Source: Apostichopus japonicus (Eukaryota; Echinodermata; Holothuroidea; Aspidochirotida; Stichopodidae). Taken from it: a DNA stretch of 64,000 nt. A model generated the notes under the pieces. It was not told the origin of the DNA and made no database searches. It saw only the letters and a list, made by a program, of their open reading frames with translations. This document shows, one piece after another, positions 17,089 through 63,400 of the stretch. The DNA lies in assembly GCF_037975245.1 (NCBI RefSeq), contig NC_092580.1:15639001-15703000 (forward strand), given 5' to 3'. Positions within the stretch are counted from its first letter, which is position 1. Each line of letters starts with the position of its first letter. The translations under genes and the position numbers were made by a program.

Positions 17089-19974
17089 TATGCACTATCT
17101 CATGCACTAGAAGCCAAAAAAGAAAGTATTTATATTTTTATATTTTCGCATGTGAAATTTTTCCTAAGATGCTTCTGCTCATATCATCATTATGGAATAT
17201 CGGCTCGGTATAGGCTACCTAATGCGTCACTTATTAGCCAAGTTTCATGACCTATTGCAATGACGTCATCAAAATGGTAAATCAGCCTCCATTCAAACAG
17301 CGGGACGTTGCAATCCTATGGGGTTCGCCGCCCATTGGTCTCTTATTGGGGCTGCGTAAGGACGTGCTGGGAGAAAATTTGTTCGATTTTTCTATAAAGC
17401 CAACTAATACTAGAACTGATGGCCACCGCCTGCGTCATGGTTAAAATCATTTCGTCATCGTTGCGTCAACAGCAGAAAGTTATTGCAGTTACAGGTGTAT
17501 AAGCCAAAATTCAAAGCTTTTGTTGCCAATGGTTCACTTATATTTAGCTCAAGGTAAATATTTGGTCAAAATATAGGATAACTCAGGAGTTGGTAAAAAA
17601 AAAAAAAATCGAAAGTAGGATGCGGTTATAGTGTTTATAACACTGAAATGAAAAATGGTATTTTGCAGAGACACGTGAACAGGATTTCAAGGGCGGGGGA
17701 GGGGGATTCTAAATTTTCCACAACTTATTTAAGTATGGATATAAACCTTTAAGGGACAAGATTTCATGAGGAGGGATGTGGCCCTAGGATCTTCGAAGCC
17801 GATTCCCATGTAAAAAAAAACGCAAAAGTTTAGACGTCCGAAAGTCGGTGCTAATTACTACATTTTGACGTTTGTGTGAGGTTCATACCCCCCCCCCCCG
17901 GATCCCGCATCAGGGTGTCCTGGGACAGGAAGAGTAGTCGAATTCTTTCCCGACTAAATGTTGACAATCACCCGATGCCCCGACTGTACGTTTCCCGATT
18001 GAGGATGAAGGTGGGAGGCCACCCCTCTGCCCCCCCCCCCCCCTTGCGCACTTTACTGGTATTTGTATGGAACTGATATCTCTCGACCTGTTTACATCTC
18101 ATATTTTTTGTTGTTGTTGAGATTGCTGTCAATCTTTAACATACAATCCGATAGGGATATACCAATGTAAAGGAATCACGTGACTCAACAACATTACTTA
18201 CACTGGGCTCACTATGTTGAGTCAAATTAAATGTGGAACTTAAACGCCATAGAAAGTTTGTTAGTGAATATGACTCTGATATGCATATTGTTATCAAATC
18301 GAAAAGCTACACTAAACAACAACCAAACAAAAAGAAACAAAACGCCTAAAACGAGTGAGTGCATATAATGGTGCAGGGTGGTATATAAAGGGAAAGTTAA
18401 CTTGTTTCGTTAACGTGAACCCTATTTTAATATCCAACCAAAGTAACAAACAATAAGACAAGAAGCTGTTAGGTGCCATGCATCAGTCAATCCTTCTTCA
18501 TTTATCCATACATGTATATATCTAGCCCCCTTGTCTCCTCATTACATATAAAGAACCGTCGTTACAAGCACTAACATTCAATTTTAAGACACACATTTAT
18601 ATCATCTCACATAAATACGTTTTGCCATTGCTTCCAGCAAAGACTGTTAGCTACCCAATTTTCTTTCTGGTTCAAATCCAACTCTCCCTTGCCTCAGGGA
18701 CATAGCCAATGGGGTGGGGTGGGGGGGGGGGGGTAGGTCACCCATTGTGTTAGACTCTCTTTCAAATGGCGTATATTTAATACCACACAATTTACAAAAA
18801 TTAAGCTTATTACACAAATGTAGTTAAAATGATGGCAATGATGATAAAATGATTATAAATGATGATCTTATCCCAACAAAATGTCTCAAAGTGGAGGGGA
18901 CACCCTCAGACCCCAGGTCGGGCATCAGTCAACATTTTTACCCCTCCCCTATTCAAACTATAGTTAGATGCCTCTCCTCCCCTCCCTCTCCCCTCCCTCT
19001 CACCTCTCCCCCTCCCTCTACCCTCAGCCATGCTCTTCCCTCAGCTTCCCCTTAAGCGCACCCCACCCCTTCATTCGCCCTCTTCCCCCCCCCCCCCCTT
19101 AAACGCACTCCCCATCCCTTCATCTGCCCTTCCCCTGACTTCTCCTGAGCCAATTCCTTCATTTTCTTTGTAAGACATAGACCTACCATACACAATGCTT
19201 CAACTTACGGTCTTCTCGTATATGCATCCCAGTCATGGTTAGAATCAGGTCATCGAAAGGTTAACTTAACATTCATTACATTTGACAGTTTAGATTAATA
19301 TCTGTATATATTTATGGTCTATCAGTTCAGTTGTGATAGGTAAATGACTCTCATAGGTGTACAGGCATATTACATTCAATCATGTAAACAAAAGATAAGT
19401 AAAACTTTCAAACAAGACGGCTTGAACCAACAAACCATGATTATTAATACAAAAGAAAAGATACTCAAGAGAATAAAATATTGATGTTGGTCATTTTTAT
19501 CGACTTATCTAGAAAATGGAACAAATTACTCACCCATTCTGGAATGTATATATTTGTCATCTTAGAAATCTAAATTTAGAATAACAGGTGCACGTATAGG
19601 GCTTACTAAGCTTATGGATTCCATTGGTTGGATTTGGGGTTTTACGTAAAAACCAGCCAGCTGGGAAACACAGGTAGGGCTACATATAACAACAAAAGAT
19701 AAAAATGTAGATAACAAATGAAAAGTTTCTTAAGACAAAACTTCATTTTGTATATGAAGTTTAGATACAATTTAGTCAAACGCGTGTACTCATAACCAGA
19801 CTTTACTTCTTTAGGTGGCTCATAAAATGGGGCTCAACCACGTACACTTCAGGTGAGTTTTAACCCCCCCCCCCCTTCCACTCCAAGAATGGAATCGAAT
19901 GAATGGGATCATCCCCGTCCCACTGGCAGACAGGATAATACAACAATTCACAGTGTACAGTATAAATACGTAAC
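17086..19974. other. No supported gene; C/T-rich and poly-G tracts
   Basis: Poly-C at 17889 and 18031, poly-G at 18721, a CCCTCC-rich stretch at 18945-19100 and poly-C at 19087 and 19863. Confidence 0.55.
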
Positions 19975-20140
19975 ATGTGTATGCGGTACAGCCTAAACAG
20001 TCGAAAATTCTTCAACATTGTTTCAAAAGTTGCAAAATATAGCACCATTTTGCATCTCTAAGCACACTCCATTTTACCTATATTCCTCTCATTAGACCCC
20101 TCCCCGGATGACTCTAATCTTATCCCCCCCCCCCTTATCA
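19975..20140 (-). repeat. Second partial copy of the CAGTGGCGT repeat family
   Basis: It carries GAAAATTCTTCAACATTG, then TTGCAAAATATAGCACCA and TTAGACCCCTCCCC, in the same order as 3765-3993. No CAGTGGCGT terminus is visible, so the copy is truncated. Confidence 0.5.
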
Positions 20141-22989
<2,849 letters not shown>

Positions 22990-23050
22990 GTTTGATATTG
23001 TATGAAACTAGAGGGGGGGGGGGAGGTGGAGGTGGAGGTGGAGGTGGAGG
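22990..23050 (+). repeat. Poly-G and (GGAGGT)n tract
   Basis: G11 followed by about five GGAGGT units and GGAGGGGG. The G-run spacing fits a G-quadruplex-capable sequence. Confidence 0.85.
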
Positions 23051-23309
23051 GGGCGATTCACCGAGATGCACCTTGCTCTTAACTTGTCAGAAGTGTCTGT
23101 GTAATAATCCATCACTTTAATGTTACTTCTGTCATCAGAAAGCCAGACATCTTAAACCTTCCCTACAGCAACATCTCTCCTGCAGTTCACTGTCCTCATA
23201 GTTCGTAAGAGCGAGAGAAAGATAGATGTTATGCGCAAGCGCCGGATATTCTTGGCCACAATCCCGTAAAATGCGTATCACAGTGGGATGTACTTGTGCA
23301 TAGTACGTC

Positions 23310-23960
23310 TTCATGTCAGCAATCGTCTTCGTTGTCGTCATCACCATCGTCGTCATCGTCATCGTTGTCGCCATTGTTGTCGTCTTACGTCGCCATAGTC
23401 ATGGTCATCGTTATGGTCATCTTCATGTCATGATTATCGTCTTCATCGTCATCGTCACCATCGTCGCCATCGAGATCGTCGTCTTCATCGCCATCGTTTG
23501 TTATCTTGCATTGTCATGGTTACCGTCATGGTGATGGTAATGGTCATGGTTATCGTCATTGTCATGATCATCTTCATCGTCACCGTCGTCAGGCTCATCG
23601 CCACCATCGTCATCGTCACCATCGTCGCCATCGATATCTTCGTCTTTATTGCCATCGTTTGTCATCTTACATTGTCATGGTCACCGTCATGGTCATGGTT
23701 ATCGACATTGTCACGTCACCGTCACCATCGTCATCGTCACCATCGTCATCGTCATGGTCACCGTCATCATGGTAATCGTCACCGTCATCACGGTAATAGT
23801 CACCATCGTCATCGTCACCATCGTCGTGGTCATCGTCTCCATCGTCATGCTCATCGTCACCGTCATCATGGTAATCGTTACCATCGTCATCGTCACCGTT
23901 ACCATCGTAATGGTCATCGTCACCGTCTTCGTCATCATCTTCATCAGCAGCATGTATCTT
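23310..23960 (+). repeat. CAT/CGT-type minisatellite (~650 bp)
   Basis: Imperfect 6-base units of the CATCGT, CACCGT, CATGGT kind. The 3-base phasing keeps all frames free of stops on both strands and produces long but meaningless ORFs rich in V/I, H/R or D/G. Confidence 0.9.
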
Positions 23961-25053
23961 GACGCTACCAGTGTTCATCCCAATGGCAGATAATGAATGG
24001 TTAAAAGTTCATCAAAGTAAACCTCTTTTGTATAGAAATATTACTTTCCTCTACAGATAAATGATTCGAAATGTAAGAACGAAAAACAAGACTTTTCTTT
24101 GTTTTGCTTTGCCAGATTCTTCTACAAAGAAAAAGTCAAAACTAAGAAACATAAAACTTACCTTCGCGATGCTTAATACTATTTTGATAAAGTTTCAATC
24201 TAAAAGATGCAGAAAATTGTCCGCGAATTTGCTCAGCTACCTGCTTCATACACTAGAAGATATCCTTTTACATTTGGGCATAACACACATGAATGCTTGT
24301 ACTATTCTAGACTGTCGCCTCTAAAAATAGATTCTTGTTTTGAGTTTCTTATAACTTCTACAGTTGATGACAATTTAACTGAATTCAAGAGAGATTAAAT
24401 GATGTCATATATTCACTTGAACAAAACAGATCACAGGATCTCAAACTTTAATAAGGCGTATCAATGCCGCTCTCAAAACCATAAATGATTAAAACAGAAC
24501 TGAGGCTTTTATAGACACAAATGATTAAGGGCCTTCTTCAGCCTCGAATCCCGCTTAATGTGTAACAGGGGTTTATTGCTTTATTGGAGCCAACATAGCG
24601 AAAGCCATACACAGCATACATGAAGTGTGTGGAGGGATCGTAATATGTTCAATCACGGTATGATGGTATTTCACCGAGAGAGAGAAGATTGAACGATGAG
24701 AACGAGAGAGATAGGTGGGAGAGAGATACATCGAATTATCAAAGTAAACATTGTGAACAGACTCTCATTTTATAGGCACATGCTATACCTGTCTGTGTAT
24801 ATATGGCATATAACAGTAAAAGAAACGTCCGGTTACCATTTCGCGCCAGTTCTGTGAAATATGTCTCCCCCCCCCCCCCATGCCCAAGCCCTGTAGTATA
24901 ACTTCTTTAAAACCTTGTTTCGTTCGGGTATGTTTGATATTAATTTAGGACGAACTTGACCAACTGTATATATGTGAACATATATGAACAAGAGGGCAAT
25001 CCACGGAGTTGCATATCTCATAACCAGCGAAACTACAATTAAAATATACATCT

Positions 25054-25382
25054 GACCTTAGGTCACGTGACCTTTGACCTCAGTTGCCATGGATACTACT
25101 TATTTTGATAGCACATTCTCATTATATCTGTGAAGTTTCCATGTCAATGGGGTTATAAAGCAAAGAAAAAATATCGATTTTCACTTAATTTGACCTCTCA
25201 CCTTTGACCTTTAGTGCGACACACCCACACGCACACTCACAGACGGACACATTTTGACCCCTTCCTCGGTCATAGACTTCCGGTAAACCCGTTGTTACCC
25301 CACCATAGGGGACCCCCCCTCCCACCGAGAGTGGCTACTCCGGAAAATTAACTATTACCATGGCAACTGTTGCTATGGCAAC
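25054..25382 (+). promoter_or_regulatory. Cluster of nuclear-receptor-like and RFX-like motifs
   Basis: TGACCTTAGGTCA (palindromic half-sites, 25053-25065) and TGACCTTTGACCT (25068-25080, reverse complement of a perfect AGGTCA direct repeat with one-base spacing) overlap a CACGTG. GTTGCCATGGATAC (25083), ATTACCATGGCAAC (25354-25367) and GTTGCTATGGCAAC (25369-25382) resemble RFX X-boxes. The nearest supported exon is about 6 kb downstream. The motifs may belong to a dispersed repeat; regulatory use is not shown. Confidence 0.35.
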
Positions 25383-27296
25383 TGACATAGCTGTACATGG
25401 CCCAACTGGCAAATGAACTACAACATCTCATCCTCCCTATGGGAGCGATAAGATAATAACATACGTCACTGATGTCCAAGATACGTGTTTACGCCAAGAT
25501 AGGTGTTACATGTATAAAACAATACACTAGATTTGATGACGCAATTCGTAATTACCAACTGATGGTGACATGAAATTACCATAAATGGATTACATATAAT
25601 TTAATAGCTTAATAGACTTCCCTATTCAGGCTAATGAGACGAGATCTTTTTCTGCCTGATTGGAATTAAAGATTTAAACCGCGAGAATTTTTGTCAATTT
25701 GACACCATTCATCGCCTTTGCCTTTTGTAGATATGTGCAATGATCATTACTTTATTCGTTTTTTATACGTTTTAATGTGATCTCTGTTTTGTTCAACTTT
25801 TACCCTCCCTTTCTTCGATAACATGTCGTTACCATAGTGACGAGTCCACACCAAGTGTTGTTGCTTCAGGTAATGTTGAAAATAGTCAACGCAAGTTTAA
25901 AGGTACCAATATATGTACAGCTGAATAGAGATAATTTCTGTAGTAAAGAGAGAAAACTCGAAGAGGGTCGCTTTCATGTATGACAGAACAAAACTATAGC
26001 TGGATATCTATACCATCAGCCTTTACAACATATTTTACTGCCTTTCTGAAAGCATCTATCAAACTGGAAAAGTAATTATGCAATAAGGCTAATTTATTAA
26101 AGGCGTTGAAGACTCGCCCGAAACCGCGTGCCGCCCTCTGAAAAAGTTAACTTTCCGTTGCTTGCAAGTGAAGTTTTCTTCTTGTCGCTACAAAATGCAG
26201 GCATTAATGAAACGTGATACCTTGTTATCTAATATCTAGACCTGAGATCAGGGAGTTCCATATCAACTCCCCGCTGAGATGTCCATCGCTGCTATGTACA
26301 CTGTGTTGTGGGTATTGACCGTAGCTGTATGCACTGACTGTACACTAGTGTCTATCTACCGACGGTAGCAAGCTGTGTGTGTATTTTCTGGGATCGATTG
26401 TGGGGTCTAACACTTCTGTTACACCTGATTCGAAACTAGGTCAGATTACCGGCATGAGACGTTTCTTTGTGCGCGAGTCTTCACTCCCTTTAAAACTATT
26501 ATCGTAGATTGTAATTTATCGTATAGCGACATAACCGTGGAGTCGTGGACCATATTTTACTCACACATTCACGTGATTATCATGACTCGACGGTAAAGGC
26601 CTTGGTATGTCAGGAATTATAGTACTCAGGCGCCGCATCTGGGGTTGGGGGTTATAGCACACCTCTTTCCAAGCCTACAAAAAGTACGGTCATAAACACA
26701 ACCTAGTGTGTAGATCTAATCATGTACTTAATTTATAGTTTTAAAAAAAAACGATATACCACAGGAGGACCCAAGACCCCCCATGTAGGGCAGTCGGCTC
26801 CAACGTTCCCCACGACAGTATACCCGTTTCTTTTTAAATCTTGGATCCACCCTGATACTGTTCATATCCTGGCAGTACATCCTGATACATAAGGCGATGT
26901 TACGGATGAGGGGATTCCCATTAGTCAGGGGTCCGTATCGTTTACAATACGGTCGTTATCGTCATCAACTTTAAAGCTTATTTATGCTTCCAGGGTGATG
27001 CAGATTATGCGTTCCTTACTCAGGGGCATTATAGTCTTGCATAATATTTAAGATAACTTTCGGTTGGATGTAAAACACGTATTAAGATAAAGTGTTAAAC
27101 ACTATACACGGTCGTTTGTTGGGGGAAAAAAGAGTATCAAATCACCTATTTCTAATAAGTCACCGAGAAATGTCATGTTAACAGGGGTATTGCATTTAAC
27201 GGTTGAATTATAACTCAACCAGGCGTGTCATAGAGATTCTTGGATGACCAGAGTATGAATTTATGAATAAGAGTACTTAATATCATACCCTACACA

Positions 27297-27540
<244 letters not shown>

Positions 27541-28734
27541 TGTGTGCACTGTGTATATTAGAAGGATGTTTGCTTTGCTATCTAGCAATGGTCCTATATT
27601 GAGAAAGATTTGCATATAGTACAACGACCCCTTCGTATATGAGTACGAGTTTATACGGGCACATACCTGGATGTATAGGGACCCGGGTGTAGAGAGTCGA
27701 TCAAGTAAGTTGGTTTGATACCCAGGCAGGCTCTATCCGACATAATTGTATAGCAAAACAGGAGGAACAGCTGGAAGAGTACAAACAAATCTTATGATTA
27801 ACGTTACAAGTATATACGTACTATAACTATTTATAAAAATCATTAATACATTTAAAAAGAACAAATACGGTATATAGAACTAGAGCTGTAACCTATATCT
27901 TTAATATGTATAGTCTATATAATTCTTTGATCTATAATAAATAAGACTTAAAATATTGTCGCCTTTATGGAAAAAGTTGTCTCGCGATTTCCCTAGAGAA
28001 ATAGAGACATCTAATGAGATAAAATGATGTGATGGCATTCTGTTATAACTTAATTACAGTTCTCTCCATGCACATTAGTTAAAGGATTCTAGAAAACATA
28101 TCAAACGGCGTGCAGGGAGGCGTTGCAGGCGGCAGTGTCAACAAGAGGTATGACTTTCGTGCTACTTTTTGCTTGCATTTGCAATTAACTTGATGTATGT
28201 TATCTGATACCGCATGCGTGAACCCGACTCAAAAAAGAAAGAAAAAGGTTTTAATGTTCCTTTCAAGCATGTCTTCTTGTTCTACTTTTCCAAATTGATT
28301 GAATGCAAATGTCCATCTTTGAAGTACTTTTCTTCTCTTATGTTTAAAGTTTATTGCGATACATTTTTCGATGGTATACTTCCAAGTTCTAATCCCAAAC
28401 TAAACTATTTGTGCATGGTTAGCGATTAAACATAATAGCAACGACTTATGGCTCAAATAAGGAGGCAAAGATACGAACATTCGCTAAAATATAGATCTTT
28501 ATTTTTTTTTTAGTGCCATCATTGAGTATACAGGTTTTATTTTCTTTACGTGATTCGTGAGGCTATATACATAAAATACATCCCTGGAAAGCGATATAGC
28601 GTGACGTCATTATTTCATAATCGACAGTTTTGTTTCTTATCCTTTTGCACACGTTGACCTAAAGACAATGGGCTAAATTGATAACTTTAGACAGAATGTT
28701 AGTCTTTTGAAGATCTTCAGAATTAAAGTACGTT

Positions 28735-29100
28735 TTATCTCCGGAATGCTCCTTTAAGGCTCAATTGATGATGAATTTTAAGCCTAAATGTTATCAACTT
28801 ATTTCATTGTTTATATTTATCCTGATGACTCATGCAAAACATGTCCCTTCAAGTCAACATGAACAACAGAGCACTCCGCCACCCACCCACCCATCCCCAC
28901 CCCTCGGGTGAATTCAACACCATTTGTCCTAGGCCAATTTTCTAATGCTTTGTAAAAGAAAACAAATGTTATTTCAGCCCATACAATTCTACATGCTTTC
29001 CTATAGTGAGTGTAAATTGTAGTCAGTGGTAGTCTATATAGTCCAGTCACTTTAACTGGTGAGAATAAAATGTCTAAAGGAGCAATTCTCAAAACCTTAC
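28735..29100 (+). repeat. Dispersed repeat copy A (no MITE insertion)
   Basis: Diverged paralogue of 36630-37430, matching in several collinear blocks, including GTCCAGTCACTTTAA at about 29040. It serves as the empty-site relative of the hAT insertion. Confidence 0.65.
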
Positions 29101-29512
29101 AAGACACATAGAAAGCCCGTCTAGACATATACCTGACTGGCAACGCATGAAAATTCACTGCATGCCTCAAGTTATAACTCTGTGAGGAAGGGTTCTAGAA
29201 AATGATTAGGTATCAGAATAAAATTCAAGTCAAATAGGCTCTATATACCAATACCAAATGCATTTTACAATATGACTGTTATTTGTCATTTATTCCGTCT
29301 AGTTTGAAGCAATATTGTGAATGCTTTCGAGATCTAGATCCCGCTTCAGACAATAAGCCCTGAAGACACTGATTAACAATACACGTACTATATACGTCAA
29401 TCTCAGAGAGCTTGCAAAGTAAAATAATGAAGCGCGCCATCATTTTATTTACACGATCAGGAATTTGACTTTTCGAGGTACGACCAGTCCGACCAAGTCG
29501 CACATATAGTAT

Positions 29513-29690
29513 ACAAATAATGAATGGTTATGAGTGCAATAGTGCATATATTTCATGAGTTGAAAGATGGAACGTTCCATTCGACGAGGCGCAGCAGAGT
29601 TGAATGGAACAAATTACATCTTTCAACGAATGAAATATTTGCACTATTGCACGAATGGAAACCATTCATGATTTGTTTTATACAACACCT
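29513..29690. mobile_element. Foldback (hairpin) element
   Basis: Left arm 29513-29581 and right arm 29602-29680 are imperfect reverse complements, sharing blocks such as GTGCAATAGTGCA, ATATTTCAT, GTTGAAAGATG and TTCCATTC. A short centre of about 19 bases (GACGAGGCGCAGCAGAGTT) separates them. The whole could fold into one long hairpin. A motif near its right end (TACAACACC at about 29681) recurs inverted at about 29893, so the full element may reach 29910. Confidence 0.7.
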
Positions 29691-31161
29691 TCAAATTTGG
29701 ATATAATTGGATGTAAAATGCACTCATGCAACAAATTGTTTTGAACAGACAGGTTTCTCTGCTCTCTTACCATTGAAAAAAAAGTGCTATCAAAAAAGTA
29801 TAACCCATGGTTCTATTTCATAGAGTGCAATAGAGCGGATTTTGCATGCAATCAACGAGCAATTGACCAATCAAATGACCAGAATACAATTAGGTGTTGT
29901 ATAATAAGATATATCCCGCAATCTATAACTAAGAGACCCATTTAAATCCAGTTGGATGCTCCTTATACATGCAACCATTTCATCCGATGCAGGTTGTTGG
30001 TGTTGTGTTGGTGTTGTGTTAGTGTTGCAGGTTTTGTCTCACAAGTAAATGTAATATTTCTATCGCTCTTCTTTTGTGACCATTTTTGAAGATTTGGCTA
30101 AATTAAAGAGTACACAACCCCCAATTATCATCTTTTCGTTTATAAGATAACACGGAAGGCTTACTTAGCCAGCCTGACGGACATGTAATGAAACCCATAT
30201 AACATGTCTCCCTGCAGGACATAATACTAAATGAAAACTATATACACAAACGATGTTAGCTCTTTTTAGAAGTTTTTCAAAAAATTATTATCGGATCCAA
30301 ATTTTGCCATCTGTGATTCGCTCAGAGATGGTGACGTCAGTTTGTCAACTTGCAGTAAAAAAAAGACGCAAGGAACGGTTCGTGTCATTTTGTGAGCATG
30401 CAAGCACGGGAACATAACCATGATACATATATAGCGTTGACTAAATATATATATAAAACTATTCGCTTATTTACTACAACAAGCAGGAATAACCCAACGG
30501 GCTGTTCTCGTTTCTGCGTGGGCGTATCTTTCTCACCGGCATCCATCTTTCTCAAGCGGAGAGGGAGGCGGGTCAGATCAGATTACCAGACCATTTCTTC
30601 AAAAGACTTCCAAGGATTCACTTCTATTCGTCGGAAATCGGTCCGTATAGGCATATATACTTCTAAATATGAAATCGACGATCGCTTTGGTTTGATACTT
30701 CAGTTCTATTCTAGCTGTCTAAGGATATTAATAAACGTGCATGTAGTTTCGTCTTCAGACCACCAACGAACAACCGACGACGGTCTTATTAAAGCTTTAA
30801 CGAGTCTTTGATTGCTTTCCTTTAAAATTACTATCTTTGTTGGAAAATTCCCACACATACTTCAAACCGTTTTCAAAGCTGTCTCGAGAAACAATTTTCA
30901 GTAATTTTTAGCGGATTTTTCAACGACAAAGTTATTTTCAACTCGAGTTGCAGTTCTGTTAGGACTTTTGGTATAACGGAGTACCCCTGTCGAATTCAAT
31001 CACATTTAAATTAAAACAATTGCCGGTAGAGAGATTTCAAAGAGCGGGCAGGGTAATTTACAGACAGTACATGTTACAGGTTCTTCTTCGGGTTGGATAA
31101 CGACTTTGTTAAGTCAGGGTATAGCAGCTCCCTGGCTTAAATAACGACTTATCGGCTATAT
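29691..31161 (+). other. 5' flank of the receptor gene
   Basis: An open frame of 139 codons (30392-30811) shows no domain pattern. TATATATA occurs at about 30446 and TATATATGG just before the first ATG, but AT-rich sequence is common here, so no promoter is called. An untranslated first exon could lie here or further upstream. Confidence 0.4.
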
Positions 31162-60484
<29,323 letters not shown>

Positions 60485-63400
60485 GTAAGTGCGGACTATT
60501 TCTCTATATATTGGTTTAGCATTCAGGGAATAATACCCTCTTCCGAATGGCTTTCCTAAGATCTAAGATGATAGAAAACACCATGCATTTATATTTCAGT
60601 ATATCCCCTATAAGTCACTGAATTTTGGGAATTGGAAAAAGAAATCCGTTTTATTGCTTTGTGAGGTTCTCAGTTCTGTTACTCCACCTTTGCAGTGGAG
60701 CACGCGGGCAGTAAAGGAATTATTTTACTAAGACGATCAGTTTGTGCGAAGGGTGATTAGGGGAACGGGGGAGGGGGGGGGGGGTTACGTGAAAGGGGGC
60801 AGAGAGAGAAAATCCTAGGAAACTGATCCGACGGTACGCCATTCTCATGAATAAACAAAACAGCCAAGCACCGTTATAACGTCTATAATCTGACTGTTGC
60901 ATTCTTAGTTCGTTATTTATAGCCATACTTTAGTTTGGATTGAGATCCTGAATTTGAGGTTGAGTTGCATGTCCTGAATTGTTAATATTTAATTGCGACA
61001 TCTGAGATATTGGTATAACAGATAGATAATCATTTTGTTATATTTAACGTGATGAGAGAATCCCCCAGCCCCACTCCCTCCCCAACAAGAAGAGAGGAAA
61101 GAACAACCCATCCCCTTCCCCCCCCCCCCCCATCACCACCAAAATACGACAGAAAGGCCAAAAAATAAAAATTAATAGTGGGTACCCATGTTCAAATTTG
61201 AACAAGAATTTCACTGTCACCTTTATACAGAATTTACGATCGATTAGTCATTTAAATTAAATATGACTTCAAACAGTTATAAATGTTTGAGATATGATTG
61301 TGACGTCAGGAAAGTACTCTTGAAAAACTTTTGGCAAGTTTGATATTAACTCTTTCGAGTAAACTTTCAGTAAGTTTTAGATCGTATATAGACATTTTGG
61401 AGGACATATTCAAGACAGATTCATCCTCGGAGACTAAAGGCTACATCTCCTATACTTAGAAGAGTACCTTGAGAATATCCTCTATCTAATTTAAGATCTA
61501 TATTTAGATATACGATTATATAGGAATTTGAAGTGAATCTGACATTCCAGTTAACCCACTGAAAGTCCATAAGCTTCAACAACACATTAGTTTGAACACA
61601 GATTAGATGGATAACGGAATTCACCGGAGATGTTATCCGAAGAAGCAAAAACTAAGAAATTTCGATCAGTTCACTGATTGCATTAAAATATCGCGTGGAG
61701 ATTATTATCAACAAACACACAACACACACCCACACGCATACATACGATTAATGAATGTTGGGATACATCCAACTTTTCACGAATTTTTGGCAACTTAAGA
61801 GGTGAAAAGTACAAATAAAGAGCATATAAGCACCGGCTGTCTGTCTAGATGTTCAGGTGGATCACATTTAACAGTTGCTATTCTTGTGTGTCTATTGTGG
61901 TTGCGCATGCGATCAGATTCTGTTGTTAATGGTAATGTGTGCGCGCGCACGCGCGTATGTGCGTGTATGTGTATGCGTGTGCACTTGCAGACTGAGGACT
62001 TGAGTAAAGGAATTTCAAGTCCACAGATGTAATTTTACAAAAGAAATCACCAAAACATCAGAAGAATGGTATTAGTGTGTATATTGTTAAGATTACGGTA
62101 CATGAATTCGAACAATGCAAAAATGGGTGAGGTGATGGTGGGGGAGGGGGTCCTTAATCTGCAAGACATAGTTGTTGAATAATAGTCATCTGTAACGTAG
62201 ACAAAGCATTGGAATAAGGGGAAGGTCATTTGTTTTAGGTAATACAATACCCCCATAAAACAAGTGTGTGTGTGTATGTGGGGGGGGGGGGATGAAAAGA
62301 CATTTGAAGTTTAGACGTCACAAACTCACACTAAAATATAATGTATCCCAATCACCTTGAAGAGAGCTGTTTTTAGTATATGCGTCCGTTTAGACATGGT
62401 TATTTGGCTTGTGGTTGAGCAGACCCATCTCAGTACCTGTGCTATAATGGAGATTGGCTGCTGCATGAACCCACCCTACTCCTTAAAAAAAAAAATCGGT
62501 CATCAGTTACCGCATAAAAGCGTAAATAACCGACATTGGGATCTGTACAGGTATCTGATTTGGTGCAAAAAAAATAGGCTATTCAAAGTTCCCCCTCCTA
62601 ACCTCCCCTCCTAACCAACCACCCACCCCCCCCCCCCCCTCCCCTCTCTCTCTCTGTCTTTCTACCCTTCCATTTCACCGGGTGATATTAAGATATTGAT
62701 CCCTTGTCCGTCTCATCTTGTTAACAAAATTCTAGCGTGACAAAAATGATTGCGAGGCACACGGCAGGTTATTTTTTTTACACAATCGCGTGATTTGTAA
62801 CAAAAAAGCCGTGTCCCCTTTCCTATTAAGGCTAATTTTGCCCATTATTGAAAGTGTGGTTCACTTACCCAACGGGGTCTGTAAACCTGAAACAAAAGAA
62901 AACGTGATATAGGCCTATGCATATCTATCCCAGTAATGGCTTCAGTGTATCTCAGTCCAGTATATATCTATAAATAAAATACATCTATATATATATAGAT
63001 ATGTGTCATTGAATACGTTTGGTTAAATACAGACGTGCACTGATCAAGCAAGTCGGAGGTAATTTACTAATTGATTTGAACCTGAGACGACAAAATATCG
63101 AACGACAACCTTATGGCATGTGTACTTTGTGATTTAGGTCCTTCACTCATGGATTAGCTAACAAGCAAGCCCCTGGAGCTAGTTCAGCTGTATATTGCTA
63201 ACACGTCAGAGCAAATAGGAAGGGTAAAATACAGGGCAGTTTGTTGAAGAGTATAAAGAAGCAAAATAGTGACGAATTATGACTTGTATAAATCAATTCA
63301 CGTTAGTGTTATCCTTAATAATTATACAACTGTATATTTATTCGAGAACATCTTCGCGTAACTGCGACGTTCAAGCTTATTGCATGCCAAAAAAAAAACA

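Noticed and set aside
23135-23993. Open frames of up to 154 codons rich in V/I, H/R or D/G
   Set aside because: All derive from the CAT/CGT minisatellite, with no start context, domain or splice evidence.
30392-30811. 139-codon ORF upstream of the receptor
   Set aside because: No domain, signal peptide or repeat pattern recognised; in AT-rich flank this length can occur by chance.
61370-61460. Open stretch reading DILEDIFKTDSS after a TTTCAG
   Set aside because: It ends at a stop, has no donor and no GAIN-like pattern.
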